Below are positions 45,748 to 54,468 of a stretch of DNA of 64,000 bases, piece by piece. Below the pieces are notes generated by a model. That model saw nothing but the letters and a program-made list of their open reading frames with translations, ran no database searches and was not told the DNA's origin. The position numbers were made by a program, and so were the translations under genes. Within the stretch, counting starts at the first letter, position 1; each line of letters opens with the position of its first letter. The DNA is from Bacillota bacterium (GTDB lineage Bacteria > Bacillota_A > Clostridia > Lachnospirales > Lachnospiraceae). The stretch spans positions 1-64,000 of the forward strand of contig JAEYMU010000031.1 in NCBI GenBank assembly GCA_023407175.1, written 5' to 3'.

Positions 45748-46510
45748 CTCCTCCCAGATATGCCCTGATTACCTCCGGATCATTCTGTATTTTATTCGTG
45801 TCTCCTTCGGAGATAACTTTGCCGGAAGCCATCGCATAGATATATTCGCAAAGATTCATGACAACCTTCATATCATGCTCTATCAGTAAGATAGTGATTC
45901 CCATATCCTTATTGATTTTTCGTATATCATCCACCAGGGTCAGACTTTCGTTCGGGTTCATGCCCGCCGCAGGTTCATCCAGCAGCAAAAATTTAGGACT
46001 GGTGGCCAGGCATCGTGCGATCTCCAACCTGCGCTGGTGTCCGTAGGCCAGATTTCCCGAGATCAGGGAGGCATATTTTTGAATGCCCATGATCTCAAGT
46101 ATCTGATAGGCCCTGTCCCTCATCTCCCTTTCCGTGCTCCGGTACTTCCCCGTCGCGGCCAGCATCTGGGCGAAATTGTATTTATAATGAAGCTGCTCCG
46201 CTACAATGATGTTCTCAAGTACGGTCATATTTTTGAACAGACGCAGGTTCTGAAACGTTCTTGCTATCCCAAGATTTGCTATTTTATAGGATGGCATTTT
46301 TTCAATGTGCGCTTCCCCGAAAAGAATTTCACCGCCGGTCGGTTTATAGCTGCCTGAAATCATATTTATAACTGTGCTTTTTCCCGCACCGTTTGTTCCT
46401 ATCAGCCCGTAAATCTTACCGCTTTTAAAATGGGCATTGAAATTTTCTACTGCCTTAATGCCTTTAAATTGTTTTGATACATTCTTTATCAGCATTTCCT
46501 CCATACTCAC
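45731..46510 (-). CDS. Liv-type ABC ATPase, LivG-like (second system)
   Basis: The 259-residue product has Walker A GTNGAGKST near 39, the LivG-type signature LAYGHQRRLEIARCLA near 155 and Walker B LLLDEPAAGMNP near 178. The GTG at 46510 has GGGAGG 5 bases before it; an ATG two codons later is also possible. It is the second gene after the cytidylate-kinase-like gene. Confidence 0.92.
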   Translation of the reverse strand: MSMEEMLIKNVSKQFKGIKAVENFNAHFKSGKIYGLIGTNGAGKSTVINMISGSYKPTGGEILFGEAHIEKMPSYKIANLGIARTFQNLRLFKNMTVLENIIVAEQLHYKYNFAQMLAATGKYRSTEREMRDRAYQILEIMGIQKYASLISGNLAYGHQRRLEIARCLATSPKFLLLDEPAAGMNPNESLTLVDDIRKINKDMGITILLIEHDMKVVMNLCEYIYAMASGKVISEGDTNKIQNDPEVIRAYLGGVEESA

Positions 46511-46542
46511 TCTTACCTCCCTGCTTTTGCTCCGTTCATTGA

Positions 46543-47172
46543 TTAATTTTTATTTTCCATTATGTTTGCAACAAAATCCTCAATAATGCGGACAGATTTT
46601 TCAAAGCAGTGGGCCTGGGTATTGATGCTCAAATCGTAATTCCGGACATCATACCAGTCTCTCCCTGTATGGTATCGGTAATAGGTACTCCGGTACTTGT
46701 CCATTTTCCGGATATATTCCTCTGCTTCTTTTCTTAATATTTTGGAGCGTTCCATCTCATGTGCCACACACTTGTCATAGTCCGCATGGATAAAGACCCT
46801 GATCACATTTGCCAGATCCTTAAGCACATAATCTGCGCATCTTCCGATGCAGATATACGATTCATGCTTTGCCAGCTCTTTTAAAACCTTTGCCTGATAA
46901 TTGAACAAATTTTCATCAGAGACATAATTACCGCTTTCCGGAGGAATCAGCTCTCCTTTGTATACTTTTTTATAAGCTTTGTAGAGATGGGATCTTTTCA
47001 CCTCCTCATCGGCATTCAGAAACAATTCCTCATTAATCCCGCTGTCCTGGGAAGCCAGTCGCATAAGCTCCTTATCATACATTCTGATGTTATAATCCTT
47101 ACATAACATTCTTGCGATTGATGTACCGCCACTGCCGCAGGTCCTAGTAATTGCTATTACGAAATTATTCAT
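46543..47172 (-). CDS. Cytidylate kinase-like protein (Cytidylate_kin2 family), second copy
   Basis: The 209-residue product begins FVIAITRTCGSGGTSIARML, the lysine-less P-loop-like motif of this family, and has CIGRCADYVL near 107 and DKYRSTYYRYHTGRDW near 153. It shares these three blocks with the protein at 12290. The true nucleotide or other substrate is unknown. It sits between pxpA and the LivGFHMK genes, just downstream of a terminator-like hairpin, so it is the first gene of the importer transcription unit. Pairing of two such paralogues with two amino-acid importers is notable. Confidence 0.8.
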   Translation of the reverse strand: MNNFVIAITRTCGSGGTSIARMLCKDYNIRMYDKELMRLASQDSGINEELFLNADEEVKRSHLYKAYKKVYKGELIPPESGNYVSDENLFNYQAKVLKELAKHESYICIGRCADYVLKDLANVIRVFIHADYDKCVAHEMERSKILRKEAEEYIRKMDKYRSTYYRYHTGRDWYDVRNYDLSINTQAHCFEKSVRIIEDFVANIMENKN

Positions 47173-47212
47173 ACCTCATCTCCTCCCTTTATTTTTATTT
47201 CGCATTCAGCCC

Positions 47213-47258
47213 AAAAAAAGATGCAACGGCATAAAAATCTGTTCTACACCATTGCATT
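47213..47258 (-). terminator. Terminator or leader attenuator between pxpA and the importer genes
   Basis: A stem of GATGCAACGG (47220-47229) with 47249-47258, one mismatch, 19-base loop, runs into seven T residues on the minus strand. It lies 28 bases after the pxpA stop and 41 bases before the next start codon. It either ends the megL-pxpBCA transcript or controls read-through into the importer. Confidence 0.75.
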
Positions 47259-47286
47259 CGGATTATGATAATAATTCTATATTTAA

Positions 47287-48042
47287 TTAAAATGAAACGA
47301 TATCCACCCCGTTCTCCAATAATACGAAGCGTACGGCCTTAAGGATTTCCAGGCTGTTAGGCACATCACTGTGGAAGCACAGTACCTGGACTTTTATCGG
47401 AAACAGCCTCCCCTCCACATTCATAAGCTGATGATCCTTAACCATGCGCAGCGACTGCTGCGCTATTTTCTGCGGATCAAGCTTCGTTTTCTTCTGTGTG
47501 ATTATCATATTGCCGTCCGAATCGTATTCCAGATCCGGATACCCCACACAGGCCACCCGTATTCCCTCTTCTTCACACAATCTGGCCAGCAGACAGTTTT
47601 CCTCAATAATCAGCACCATATCCGGCTTATACTCCTTAATCGCCCGAATCATAACCCTGCCGTATTTTTCTTCATTGGATACAAGCGGATCAAGAAGTCC
47701 ATGGGGACATACATGGGTCAGCACAGCCTTTTCCCTGCGAATAAAGCTGTCCAGCGCTCCAAACTGGTACATTAAATCCGTATACAATTCTTCTTCACTT
47801 ATGCAAAGCATTCTGCGTCCAAAGCCCTGCAAATCCTTAAACCCTGGATGGGCTCCGATACTGATTCCATTCTTCTTTGCATTCTGCACAGAATGATACA
47901 TAACCACCGGATCACCTGCATGAAAACCGCAGGCCAGATTTACAGCGGAAAGATACGGCATGAGCTCCTCGTCCTTTCCCATCACATAACACCCAAAGCT
48001 CTCTCCCATATCTGCATTTAATACTACCTGGAAGCTTCCCAT
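47287..48042 (-). CDS. pxpA: 5-oxoprolinase subunit PxpA (LamB/YcsF family)
   Basis: The 251-residue product opens with VVLNADMGESFGCYVMGKD (residues about 6-24), then ACGFHAGDPVVM near 37 and GAHPGFKDLQGFGRR near 63, all hallmarks of LamB/YcsF. With PxpB and PxpC it forms the ATP-dependent 5-oxoprolinase that opens 5-oxo-L-proline to glutamate. It is 20 bases after pxpC. Its position beside an amino-acid importer suggests the complex acts on an imported lactam or on 5-oxoproline made in the pathway. Confidence 0.93.
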   Translation of the reverse strand: MGSFQVVLNADMGESFGCYVMGKDEELMPYLSAVNLACGFHAGDPVVMYHSVQNAKKNGISIGAHPGFKDLQGFGRRMLCISEEELYTDLMYQFGALDSFIRREKAVLTHVCPHGLLDPLVSNEEKYGRVMIRAIKEYKPDMVLIIEENCLLARLCEEEGIRVACVGYPDLEYDSDGNMIITQKKTKLDPQKIAQQSLRMVKDHQLMNVEGRLFPIKVQVLCFHSDVPNSLEILKAVRFVLLENGVDIVSF

Positions 48043-48062
48043 ACTATTCTTTCACCTGCTTT

Positions 48063-49049
48063 CTACTTTAAACATGAAGCTTTTGTAAATATACTATTTT
48101 GCTGCTTTCTTAATTCAATGGCCTCTTCCGGGGTAACACAGCAGAATTTCACCGTATCCTTCAGAGGTACAATCTGACCCACCATCCACTGATCGGCATA
48201 TATGATGGAAAACGGACAGACATATCCGCCCGAAGTCGGGCACTCCCGGGGAAAAATAATCAGGGTATCGCCGCTGACATTAATGCAGCCAGGACCCGGA
48301 TACCCATGGTCTACGATATTGGAGGGATGCCCTCCGGCCATCATGCGCTGAGGATTCCAGACAGGCTTCGGTCCCTTCAGACGTATTCCGGAGCGGTCGG
48401 CCGCTTCTGTCACCTTGTACTCTGTCTCAAAGAATTGATCCATTCCCTCCTCTGTAAAAAAGTCCGGTGAGGTATCGGGTCCGGGCAGAACCCGCATGAT
48501 CCATTGATGGGAATAGGGCGGAAGATATGCCTCCTTAACCCTTTTCCCTGCATTTAATCTCGCTCTTAACGTGGATTTGCCAAAGCTTAGCGAGTCACCT
48601 GATTTTAATGCCCTCCCCTGATAGCCTCCGAAGCTTCCGTATACGGCGGTTGCTTTACTGCCCAGATAATCCTTCGTAATGATTCCTCCGGATACGGTGA
48701 GATATTGACGAAACCCCAGGGTGGTATTGCTTAGATATCCTGTTTTCAATACATCCTTCGGCTTAACCCGGACTGCCATATTCATTTCCAGCTTACCATC
48801 GTTCAGTGTGGCCCCCAGATCTGCACCTGTTAATGCAACCACTGCCTTTTCTTCAAATTCAATTTCAACTCCGCCTGCCGTAATTTCCAGTGCGGCAGTA
48901 TTGAGCGGATTACCTGCCAGAAGATTGGCCAGCCTGCCTGCGTAATGGTCCATAAAGCCTGAACGGGCAATGCCAATATCCATATAACCGACCCGTCCGT
49001 TCCAGTCCTGTATTAATGTTTGTATGCCTGACTGTAAAATTACTGCCAT
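48063..49049 (-). CDS. pxpC: 5-oxoprolinase subunit PxpC (biotin-dependent carboxyltransferase family)
   Basis: The product is 328 residues from the ATG at 49049 after GAGGGAGGG; the frame upstream lacks a ribosome site. It matches the KipA/allophanate hydrolase subunit 2 fold: SGIQTLIQDWNGRVGYMDIGI near the start, GFMDHYAGRLANLLAGN near 33 and MRVLPGPDTSPDFF near 190. It forms a complex with PxpB. No biotin carrier domain is nearby, as usual for this family. Confidence 0.92.
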   Translation of the reverse strand: MAVILQSGIQTLIQDWNGRVGYMDIGIARSGFMDHYAGRLANLLAGNPLNTAALEITAGGVEIEFEEKAVVALTGADLGATLNDGKLEMNMAVRVKPKDVLKTGYLSNTTLGFRQYLTVSGGIITKDYLGSKATAVYGSFGGYQGRALKSGDSLSFGKSTLRARLNAGKRVKEAYLPPYSHQWIMRVLPGPDTSPDFFTEEGMDQFFETEYKVTEAADRSGIRLKGPKPVWNPQRMMAGGHPSNIVDHGYPGPGCINVSGDTLIIFPRECPTSGGYVCPFSIIYADQWMVGQIVPLKDTVKFCCVTPEEAIELRKQQNSIFTKASCLK

Positions 49050-49130
49050 AGAAACCCTCCCTCTGCCGCAAATCCGTGAATTTGGCATCAGCACAAATCT
49101 GCCCTGCGGATGACAGCTGTTCATCCCCTG

Positions 49131-50126
49131 CTAAATTGACTGGGTTTGATTGCGCCCTGCTTCCTGCATACGCGCCAGCTCCCTGGCGGCTGCCCCCTGC
49201 GATTGATACATGGCCAGCCACTCGGCTACGGAAAAATCAATTTTTCTGATGGAATATTCCCATGCGCCTTTCTTCACCAGCTCATAAGCCGAATCTATCT
49301 CTTCTTCCTTAGCTTCATAAAATTGTATGATATCCGTTGGACGGAACAAATTCGGCCTCTCCGTAAATTGCTTATGTGTTGGATACGCCTGAAATATCGG
49401 AACTGTCTTGCCGATCAGCTGGTATCCGCCGCTTGATTCCACTCCGAATATCGTGGAACAGTAGTCGGCCAAATCCACCGCGCCTTCCGGAGTCCAGGTA
49501 CGCGCAGGATTATATTTTGGACAGGTTAATGCACCGGAGGGGCTCAGCGGATAATAATAGGGAAGCCCCGGAAAGAAGCCTACCATGGTGACCAGCCACT
49601 GCGTCCCCAGAAATCTGCGCTTAAGCTCCCCAACAGACATTCCGTTGTAGGCAGCAATATATTCCAGGTTGCTGTTATTCATGCAATAAAAGGCCTCCGG
49701 ATTGATGCTCTCGAGATATTTTTTGATGGATTTTTTGATATCGGAATGGTCAAATGCCAGGGGCATTTGAAACAGTCTTGTTTCAAACACACATTCATTG
49801 ATTGATTTAAGCCGGGTCTCCAGCCCTGAAATAAACTCAATCAGACGGTTACGGTCCAGCTTTAGCGGATCATAAACGTACAGGAGACTTTCGGCACCCG
49901 GCACTGTCTCAATCAATCCGGAAAGCCTCTGCTCCTTCACCTGCTTATTTATAATGATAACCCGGATCGCCCTTAAGATTATGTCACGGATGGTTTTCTT
50001 AGAGGATGCTTCCGCCTGACCATAGCAAACCTCAAGGAATCCGTCTCCGGCCTGTCGGAAGGTAATAACAGGACATTCCCTACGTTCCGGCATTATTTTA
50101 AGAATTACATTATAAACACTTCCCAT
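49131..50126 (-). CDS. pxpB: 5-oxoprolinase subunit PxpB (KipI family), extended
   Basis: The product is 331 residues from the ATG at 50126, which follows GGAGG by 5 bases. The KipI core is visible in GLIETVPGAESLLYVYDP near 60 and FFPGLPYYYPL near 185, with a GYQLIG block near 235. It is about 100 residues longer than typical PxpB (about 220-240); the additions are a leading block before the core and a C-terminal charged tail (after residue 265) containing EAKEEEID. The tail has no recognised domain. Confidence 0.88.
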   Translation of the reverse strand: MGSVYNVILKIMPERRECPVITFRQAGDGFLEVCYGQAEASSKKTIRDIILRAIRVIIINKQVKEQRLSGLIETVPGAESLLYVYDPLKLDRNRLIEFISGLETRLKSINECVFETRLFQMPLAFDHSDIKKSIKKYLESINPEAFYCMNNSNLEYIAAYNGMSVGELKRRFLGTQWLVTMVGFFPGLPYYYPLSPSGALTCPKYNPARTWTPEGAVDLADYCSTIFGVESSGGYQLIGKTVPIFQAYPTHKQFTERPNLFRPTDIIQFYEAKEEEIDSAYELVKKGAWEYSIRKIDFSVAEWLAMYQSQGAAARELARMQEAGRNQTQSI

Positions 50127-50174
50127 AAAAACCTCCATTCCCGCTAAAGGCCCTGAATCCAGACTTTAGTGCAA

Positions 50175-51365
50175 TCAGCCCTTTAAGTTCTGGCGGGCAA
50201 TCTCAAGCGCCTGATTAAGGTCTTCAATCAGATCCCTTGAATCCTCGATACCAACGGATAACCTTACCTGTCCGTCATAAATATGGACGGCGTGTCTTTG
50301 CTCCGGTGTCATGTCGAAATGACTCATGGAAGGGGAATGTTGTATGAGCGAATCAACATTACCGAGGCTGGTGGCCAGGCTGAATACTTTTACGTTGTTC
50401 ATTACCAGCCTTACCGAATCCACTCCGCCCTTTATATCCACGCTCATCATGCCTCCGAAGCCGTTCATCTGCTTTTTTGCCACCTCGTGCCCCGGATGCT
50501 CCTTAAGTCCCGGATAATACACATGCTCAACCATTGGATGCTGGCTAAGGAATTCAGCAAGCTTCATTGCATTCTCGCAATGCCGTCTCATTCTCACAGC
50601 CAGGGTTTTTAAGCCGTTCATCAGCTGCCAGGCTGCAAAGGGATCAAGCACCGCACCGAAGCACTGCAGAAACGGCATACGGCAGCGGTCGATCATTTCT
50701 TTGCTTCCGGCTATTACCCCTGCCGTTACATTCCCGTGCCCGCTAATGTATTTTGTTGCGCTGTGAATCACAGCATCCGCACCCAGCAGCAGGGGATTCT
50801 GAAGATAGGGGGATGCAAAGGTGCTGTCAACCACCAGCCTGATTTTCTCATGCTCCTTCAGCACCTCGGCAATTGCCTCTATATCCGATATCTTCAGCGT
50901 AGGATTTGCCGGAGTCTCCACATATACCAGAACCGTATTTGGCTTGATCGCAGCCCTTACCTTCTGCGCAACCGTGGTATCCGTAATGGTATACTCCACC
51001 TGATAAAGAGGCAGTATCTTTGTAAACAATGCAAAGGTACAGCCATAGATCACATCTCCGAAGATGATGTGATCTCCCGCCTTAACGAGAGACATGACCA
51101 CGGTGGAGATAGCTCCCAGCCCTGACGCTGTTCCCAGCGCATCCTGTGCATGCTCAAGATATGCCAGCTTTTTCTCGAATTCATGAACCGTAGGATTTCC
51201 GAACCTGCTGTATACAAAGCTCTGGTCAATATTCTGATTAAGACGCACAGCTTCGTCAAAATTCGGAAGGACAAAGGTAGAGGTTTGAAACAGTGGACTC
51301 ACATGGCTTCCGTAAACAGGATCCCGGTATTGCTCTGCATGTATAATTTTCGTGTCTTTTTCCAT
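50175..51365 (-). CDS. megL: Cys/Met-metabolism PLP enzyme, methionine gamma-lyase-like
   Basis: The 396-residue product is a trans-sulfuration-family PLP enzyme: YSRFGNPTVHEFEKKLA near 52, GDVIYGCTFALF near 102 and the PLP lysine in HSATKYISGHGN near 205. The overall pattern is close to methionine gamma-lyase and cystathionine gamma-synthase; which reaction it performs cannot be settled here. It is the first gene of the leftward cluster, read from a promoter at 51454-51482. Carbon-sulfur lyases in such a cluster may release a keto acid, ammonia and a thiol. Confidence 0.85.
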   Translation of the reverse strand: MEKDTKIIHAEQYRDPVYGSHVSPLFQTSTFVLPNFDEAVRLNQNIDQSFVYSRFGNPTVHEFEKKLAYLEHAQDALGTASGLGAISTVVMSLVKAGDHIIFGDVIYGCTFALFTKILPLYQVEYTITDTTVAQKVRAAIKPNTVLVYVETPANPTLKISDIEAIAEVLKEHEKIRLVVDSTFASPYLQNPLLLGADAVIHSATKYISGHGNVTAGVIAGSKEMIDRCRMPFLQCFGAVLDPFAAWQLMNGLKTLAVRMRRHCENAMKLAEFLSQHPMVEHVYYPGLKEHPGHEVAKKQMNGFGGMMSVDIKGGVDSVRLVMNNVKVFSLATSLGNVDSLIQHSPSMSHFDMTPEQRHAVHIYDGQVRLSVGIEDSRDLIEDLNQALEIARQNLKG

Positions 51366-51390
51366 AATTTTTCATCTCCTTAAAAACAAA

Positions 51391-51424
51391 GACAAAGATG
51401 TCAGATTTTTCTAACATCTTTGTC
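51391..51424 (-). promoter_or_regulatory. Leader hairpin of the megL-pxp operon
   Basis: Perfect 11-base arms GACAAAGATGT (51391-51401) and 51414-51424 enclose a 12-base loop. On the minus strand the stem is followed by TTTGTTTTT and then AAGGAG and the start codon, so it has the shape of an intrinsic terminator in the leader. It may be an attenuator; the palindrome could also bind the divergent PucR regulator. Confidence 0.55.
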
Positions 51425-51453
51425 GAATTTGTATTATATATTTATAATGACTT

Positions 51454-51482
51454 ATGATATAATATCGTTATTAATAAATCAA
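51454..51482 (-). promoter_or_regulatory. Promoter of the megL-pxp operon
   Basis: On the minus strand TTGATT (51482-51477) and TATCAT (51459-51454) are separated by 17 bases. The predicted start lies about 23 bases before the leader hairpin. The plus strand has a TATAAT at 51458-51463 that could serve the divergent regulator, but no good -35 stands before it. Confidence 0.6.
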
Positions 51483-51558
51483 CATTCATACTGTATAAAT
51501 ATTGTCTTCATTATTTTTTACAATTTGTATGAATACCTATTTCTATGGAGAGTTACTA

Positions 51559-52740
51559 ATGATAAACTTAACTGAATTCCTGAATTTTAACAGCACAAGA
51601 AAAATTAATTTACTATATCCGATTCGGAATCCGGAGAAGGTACATATTAATTACGTTTCCATAATTGAAGTTCCGGTTGAGAATTTCATACGTCAGAATG
51701 AACTGCAGCTTTCAACGGCACTATCCATCCGGAACAATCCGGAAGAACTCAGCCGATTTATACAGAGTATTATTGATTCCGGTGCTGCGGCGCTTGTATT
51801 TGCCTTCCCACCGGAGGAGCTCTATGTGCTGAATATCATCCGGGATAATTTCAATGACAGCAATTTTCCGATATTAATCAGTCCCTGGAATCAGAAATTC
51901 GGTGAAATAATTGAAGAAACATTGAGGGGAATATGGGGCAAGGCCCAGAATAGAATGCTGATCAGGGAAGCTTTTGTCCGAAAGCTTTCCTTTAATGAAT
52001 TTACTTCCGACGATGAGCTTTATCATCAGGCGAAATCGGTGGATTTGGATACTTCCTGTGACTATATCTGTATTTTGGGACATTTAATGAATCATAACAG
52101 CAATGTATATGAGCGTAATGTGATCCAGGAGCATATTTCGATGATCGCCGAAGAAAAGGCTCTCTCCGTCATAACCTCCTTTCCGGATTATATGCTGATC
52201 ATCTTTCTTCAAAGCAGCAATATACACGAGACTTTGGCAGAGTCTTTCCTGGATTCGGTAGAGGCATATTTGCAGCATGCCTTCAGCTCCTATCATTTTG
52301 CCTGGGGATATGATGAAACAGGAGTTCCCGTCAACGAATTGGGAACCAGCTATTACCATGCACAGATTGCGCTGGATTACTGTCTGAAAACCGTCCCCTC
52401 CAATATGAGGAGCTATTACCGTCTTTCCAACTGGAATGTCATTTTATATAATCTGTGCATCAATGAAGATATTATGAATATGGCAATGTATACCTTGAAG
52501 AGAATTCAGGAATATGATATCACGAAGCATACCAATCTTCTGGAAACCCTGAAGTGCTTTTGCCAGAATAATTATAATATCAGTGAAACCTCACGCACCC
52601 TTCATCTGCACCGTCAGTCCTTACTTTACCGTTTGGATAAAATAGAGTCCTTAACTCGGTTATCGCTTCAAAATCATGAGAATCTGTTTTTTCTTGAACT
52701 GTGCATTCGGATTTACGAATACCAAAAGCCGGCGATTTAA
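51559..52740 (+). CDS. PucR/CdaR-type transcriptional regulator
   Basis: The product is 393 residues from the ATG at 51559, which has GGAGAG upstream; earlier in-frame ATGs have no ribosome site. The N-terminal half resembles the PucR sensory domain, and the C-terminus has the PucR helix-turn-helix SETSRTLHLHRQSLLYRLDKI (about 347-367). It is divergent from the 14-gene cluster and is the best candidate for its regulator, with the metabolite as effector. Confidence 0.88.
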   Translation: MINLTEFLNFNSTRKINLLYPIRNPEKVHINYVSIIEVPVENFIRQNELQLSTALSIRNNPEELSRFIQSIIDSGAAALVFAFPPEELYVLNIIRDNFNDSNFPILISPWNQKFGEIIEETLRGIWGKAQNRMLIREAFVRKLSFNEFTSDDELYHQAKSVDLDTSCDYICILGHLMNHNSNVYERNVIQEHISMIAEEKALSVITSFPDYMLIIFLQSSNIHETLAESFLDSVEAYLQHAFSSYHFAWGYDETGVPVNELGTSYYHAQIALDYCLKTVPSNMRSYYRLSNWNVILYNLCINEDIMNMAMYTLKRIQEYDITKHTNLLETLKCFCQNNYNISETSRTLHLHRQSLLYRLDKIESLTRLSLQNHENLFFLELCIRIYEYQKPAI

Positions 52741-52873
52741 ATATGCGTAATTGCTCTCCGCTGCCCCTTTCTCTCGCACATGGGACATTATCCGTGTGTT
52801 ACTTTCTGCTTTGAAAAAACAGAGTTACAACGGCTGCGGTCTGATTGTACATTTTATGATATATGCTTTGGGT

Positions 52874-52921
52874 AAAAAAACAGGCCTGAGACGGGGCGGT
52901 TTAATGCCCTATCTAGGTCTG
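52874..52921 (-). terminator. Terminator downstream of recR
   Basis: An imperfect stem (52881-52921, GGGC paired with GCCC at its core and two mismatches lower down) runs into seven T residues on the minus strand, 18 bases after the recR stop. The rest of the gap 52741-52873 shows nothing else. Confidence 0.7.
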
Positions 52922-52938
52922 AAATTTTATCCACACTT

Positions 52939-53535
52939 CTACAGTTCTATTCTTCCTTCCAAGGCCCGAAGCAGCGTAACCTCATCTATATATTCAAGGT
53001 CCCCGCCCACCGGAATGCCGCTGGCGATCCGGCTGACCTTAATACCGGCAGGCTTAATCAGCTTGCTCAAGTACATCGCCGTCGCTTCCCCTTCAAGGCT
53101 TGAGTTGGTTGCAATGATTACCTCATCCACATCCCCCTGAAGACGCAGCATCAGCTCTTTCAGCTTTATATCCGCCGGACCGATGCCAAGCATGGGAGAG
53201 ATAGCACCGTGCAGAACATGATAGACTCCCTCGAACTTGCCGGTCTTCTCATAGGCAGCCAGGTCCCTGGGATTCTCTACGACCATAATCTGACGCTTAT
53301 TTCTTCCCGGGGAAGAGCAGATCGGGCAAAGCTCCTTATCCGTAATCGTAAGGCATTCCTTACAGTAACGAATATTCTTTTTTGCCTCCATCATGGATGC
53401 CGACAGGGCATTCACCTGCTCCTCCGACATATTAATAATGTGAAAGGCCAATCTCTGCGCCGTCTTAGTTCCAATTCCCGGAAGTCTTGACAGCTCCTCT
53501 ATTAACTTACTGATTTGCCTACTGTAATAATCCAT
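52939..53535 (-). CDS. recR: Recombination protein RecR
   Basis: The 198-residue product has the N-terminal helix-hairpin-helix ([20 protein letters not shown]), the four-cysteine zinc finger [16 protein letters not shown] (about 57-72) and a Toprim domain from about 82 ([18 protein letters not shown], then [19 protein letters not shown]). It acts with RecF and RecO in loading RecA at gaps. The usual order dnaX - ybaB - recR is kept, but a 373-base stretch with a decayed gene separates recR from ybaB. Confidence 0.97.
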   Translation of the reverse strand: MDYYSRQISKLIEELSRLPGIGTKTAQRLAFHIINMSEEQVNALSASMMEAKKNIRYCKECLTITDKELCPICSSPGRNKRQIMVVENPRDLAAYEKTGKFEGVYHVLHGAISPMLGIGPADIKLKELMLRLQGDVDEVIIATNSSLEGEATAMYLSKLIKPAGIKVSRIASGIPVGGDLEYIDEVTLLRALEGRIEL

Positions 53536-53725
53536 TAGTCTCCGCTCCTTTTATCTTGATTTATCATACCCTAAAAGGTGCCTGTTTTCAAGCATTTTAT
53601 AGATTTCGCATTTCTCATTTATTTATCGCCAACCTTATCCCATCTACGGCTCTGCTCATCAAACTTAACATGATTCCATCATATTAAACCATAAGATTCT
53701 TCTATGGTTCTTGTTTACATTTTAA

Positions 53726-53839
53726 ATGAATGGTGTGATTGGATATGAAGTATCAAAAGATTGGAAGGAACTTGAGGTTAATTTTACCCCCGACTTCTGG
53801 TCTGGAAAAGCTATCACCTTTATTGCAGAGAATGAATAA
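53726..53839 (+). pseudogene. C-terminal piece of a DUF4352/DUF5067-like lipoprotein gene
   Basis: Frame 53726-53839 encodes 37 residues that end in IGYEVSKDWKELEVNFTPDF and FIAENE, the look of the last strands of DUF4352/DUF5067-type immunoglobulin-fold lipoproteins (a YEVP-KDWKEL-type ending). There is an in-frame stop immediately before its first ATG, no ribosome site, and no remnant of the N-terminal half. It lies on the opposite strand between ybaB and recR, so it is probably a fragment left by an insertion or rearrangement. The rest of 53536-53908 has no gene. Confidence 0.55.
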
Positions 53840-53843
53840 TTTA

Positions 53844-53868
53844 AACCCCGGTCAATATGACCGGGGTT
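53844..53868. terminator. Hairpin after the gene fragment and ybaB
   Basis: AACCCCGGTCA and its complement form perfect 11-base arms around a 3-base loop. The T-run is weak on both strands. It lies 5 bases after the fragment's stop codon and 40 bases after the ybaB stop, so it may once have ended the decayed gene and may now end the dnaX-ybaB transcript. Confidence 0.6.
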
Positions 53869-53908
53869 AATTCATGCCCTTACCATGTGTAAGCTCTTTA
53901 TGGATATT

Positions 53909-54262
53909 CTAGAAGGGGAAGCCTCCCATACCGCTAAGGCCTCCGGTCAGCTGACTCATTGTAGAAGAGGAATCCTCGTCCATCTTACGAAGGGCCTCAT
54001 TGGCTGCTGCCACAATCAAGTCCTCTAACATCTCGATATCATCGGGATCAACCACTTCCTTGGAAAGCTTGACGGAAGCAATCTCCTTCTTACCGGATAC
54101 CTTAACTGTAACCGCACCGCCTCCGGCACTTGCCTCGTATTCCTTCTCCTCCAGCTCCTTGGTCTTTTCCTCCATCTGCTTTTGCATTCTCTGTGCCTGT
54201 TTCATTAAATTGCCCATATTACCCGGGATACCGCCGCCCGGAAATCCACCATGCTTTGCCAT
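53909..54262 (-). CDS. YbaB/EbfC nucleoid-associated protein
   Basis: The 117-residue product has a Gly/Met-rich start ([16 protein letters not shown]), a coiled helical part ([21 protein letters not shown], about 19-39), then [13 protein letters not shown] and a C-terminal helix. It matches the YbaB/EbfC dimer that binds DNA, and it keeps the common place next to dnaX. The start follows AAAGGAAATTAGTAT. Confidence 0.95.
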   Translation of the reverse strand: MAKHGGFPGGGIPGNMGNLMKQAQRMQKQMEEKTKELEEKEYEASAGGGAVTVKVSGKKEIASVKLSKEVVDPDDIEMLEDLIVAAANEALRKMDEDSSSTMSQLTGGLSGMGGFPF

Positions 54263-54468
54263 ATACTAATTTCCTTTCTGTTATTAATAGATGTTTGCTC
54301 CTAATTAAGTGCCGAAGGGATGCCTTGTTCCACCGACTATTTTCCCTTTGTTGTTCCAAATATATTAATATCCAGTGCAATCCACTGCCATGGTTTTATC
54401 CGCCTTATTTTATCATATCCTTAAGCAGTTTTCAATCAAACGATGCAAATAAGGCATTTTCTTGATTT

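Noticed and set aside
51458..51463. TATAAT box for the divergent PucR-type gene
   Set aside because: No acceptable -35 at 16-18 bases, so it was not called as a promoter.
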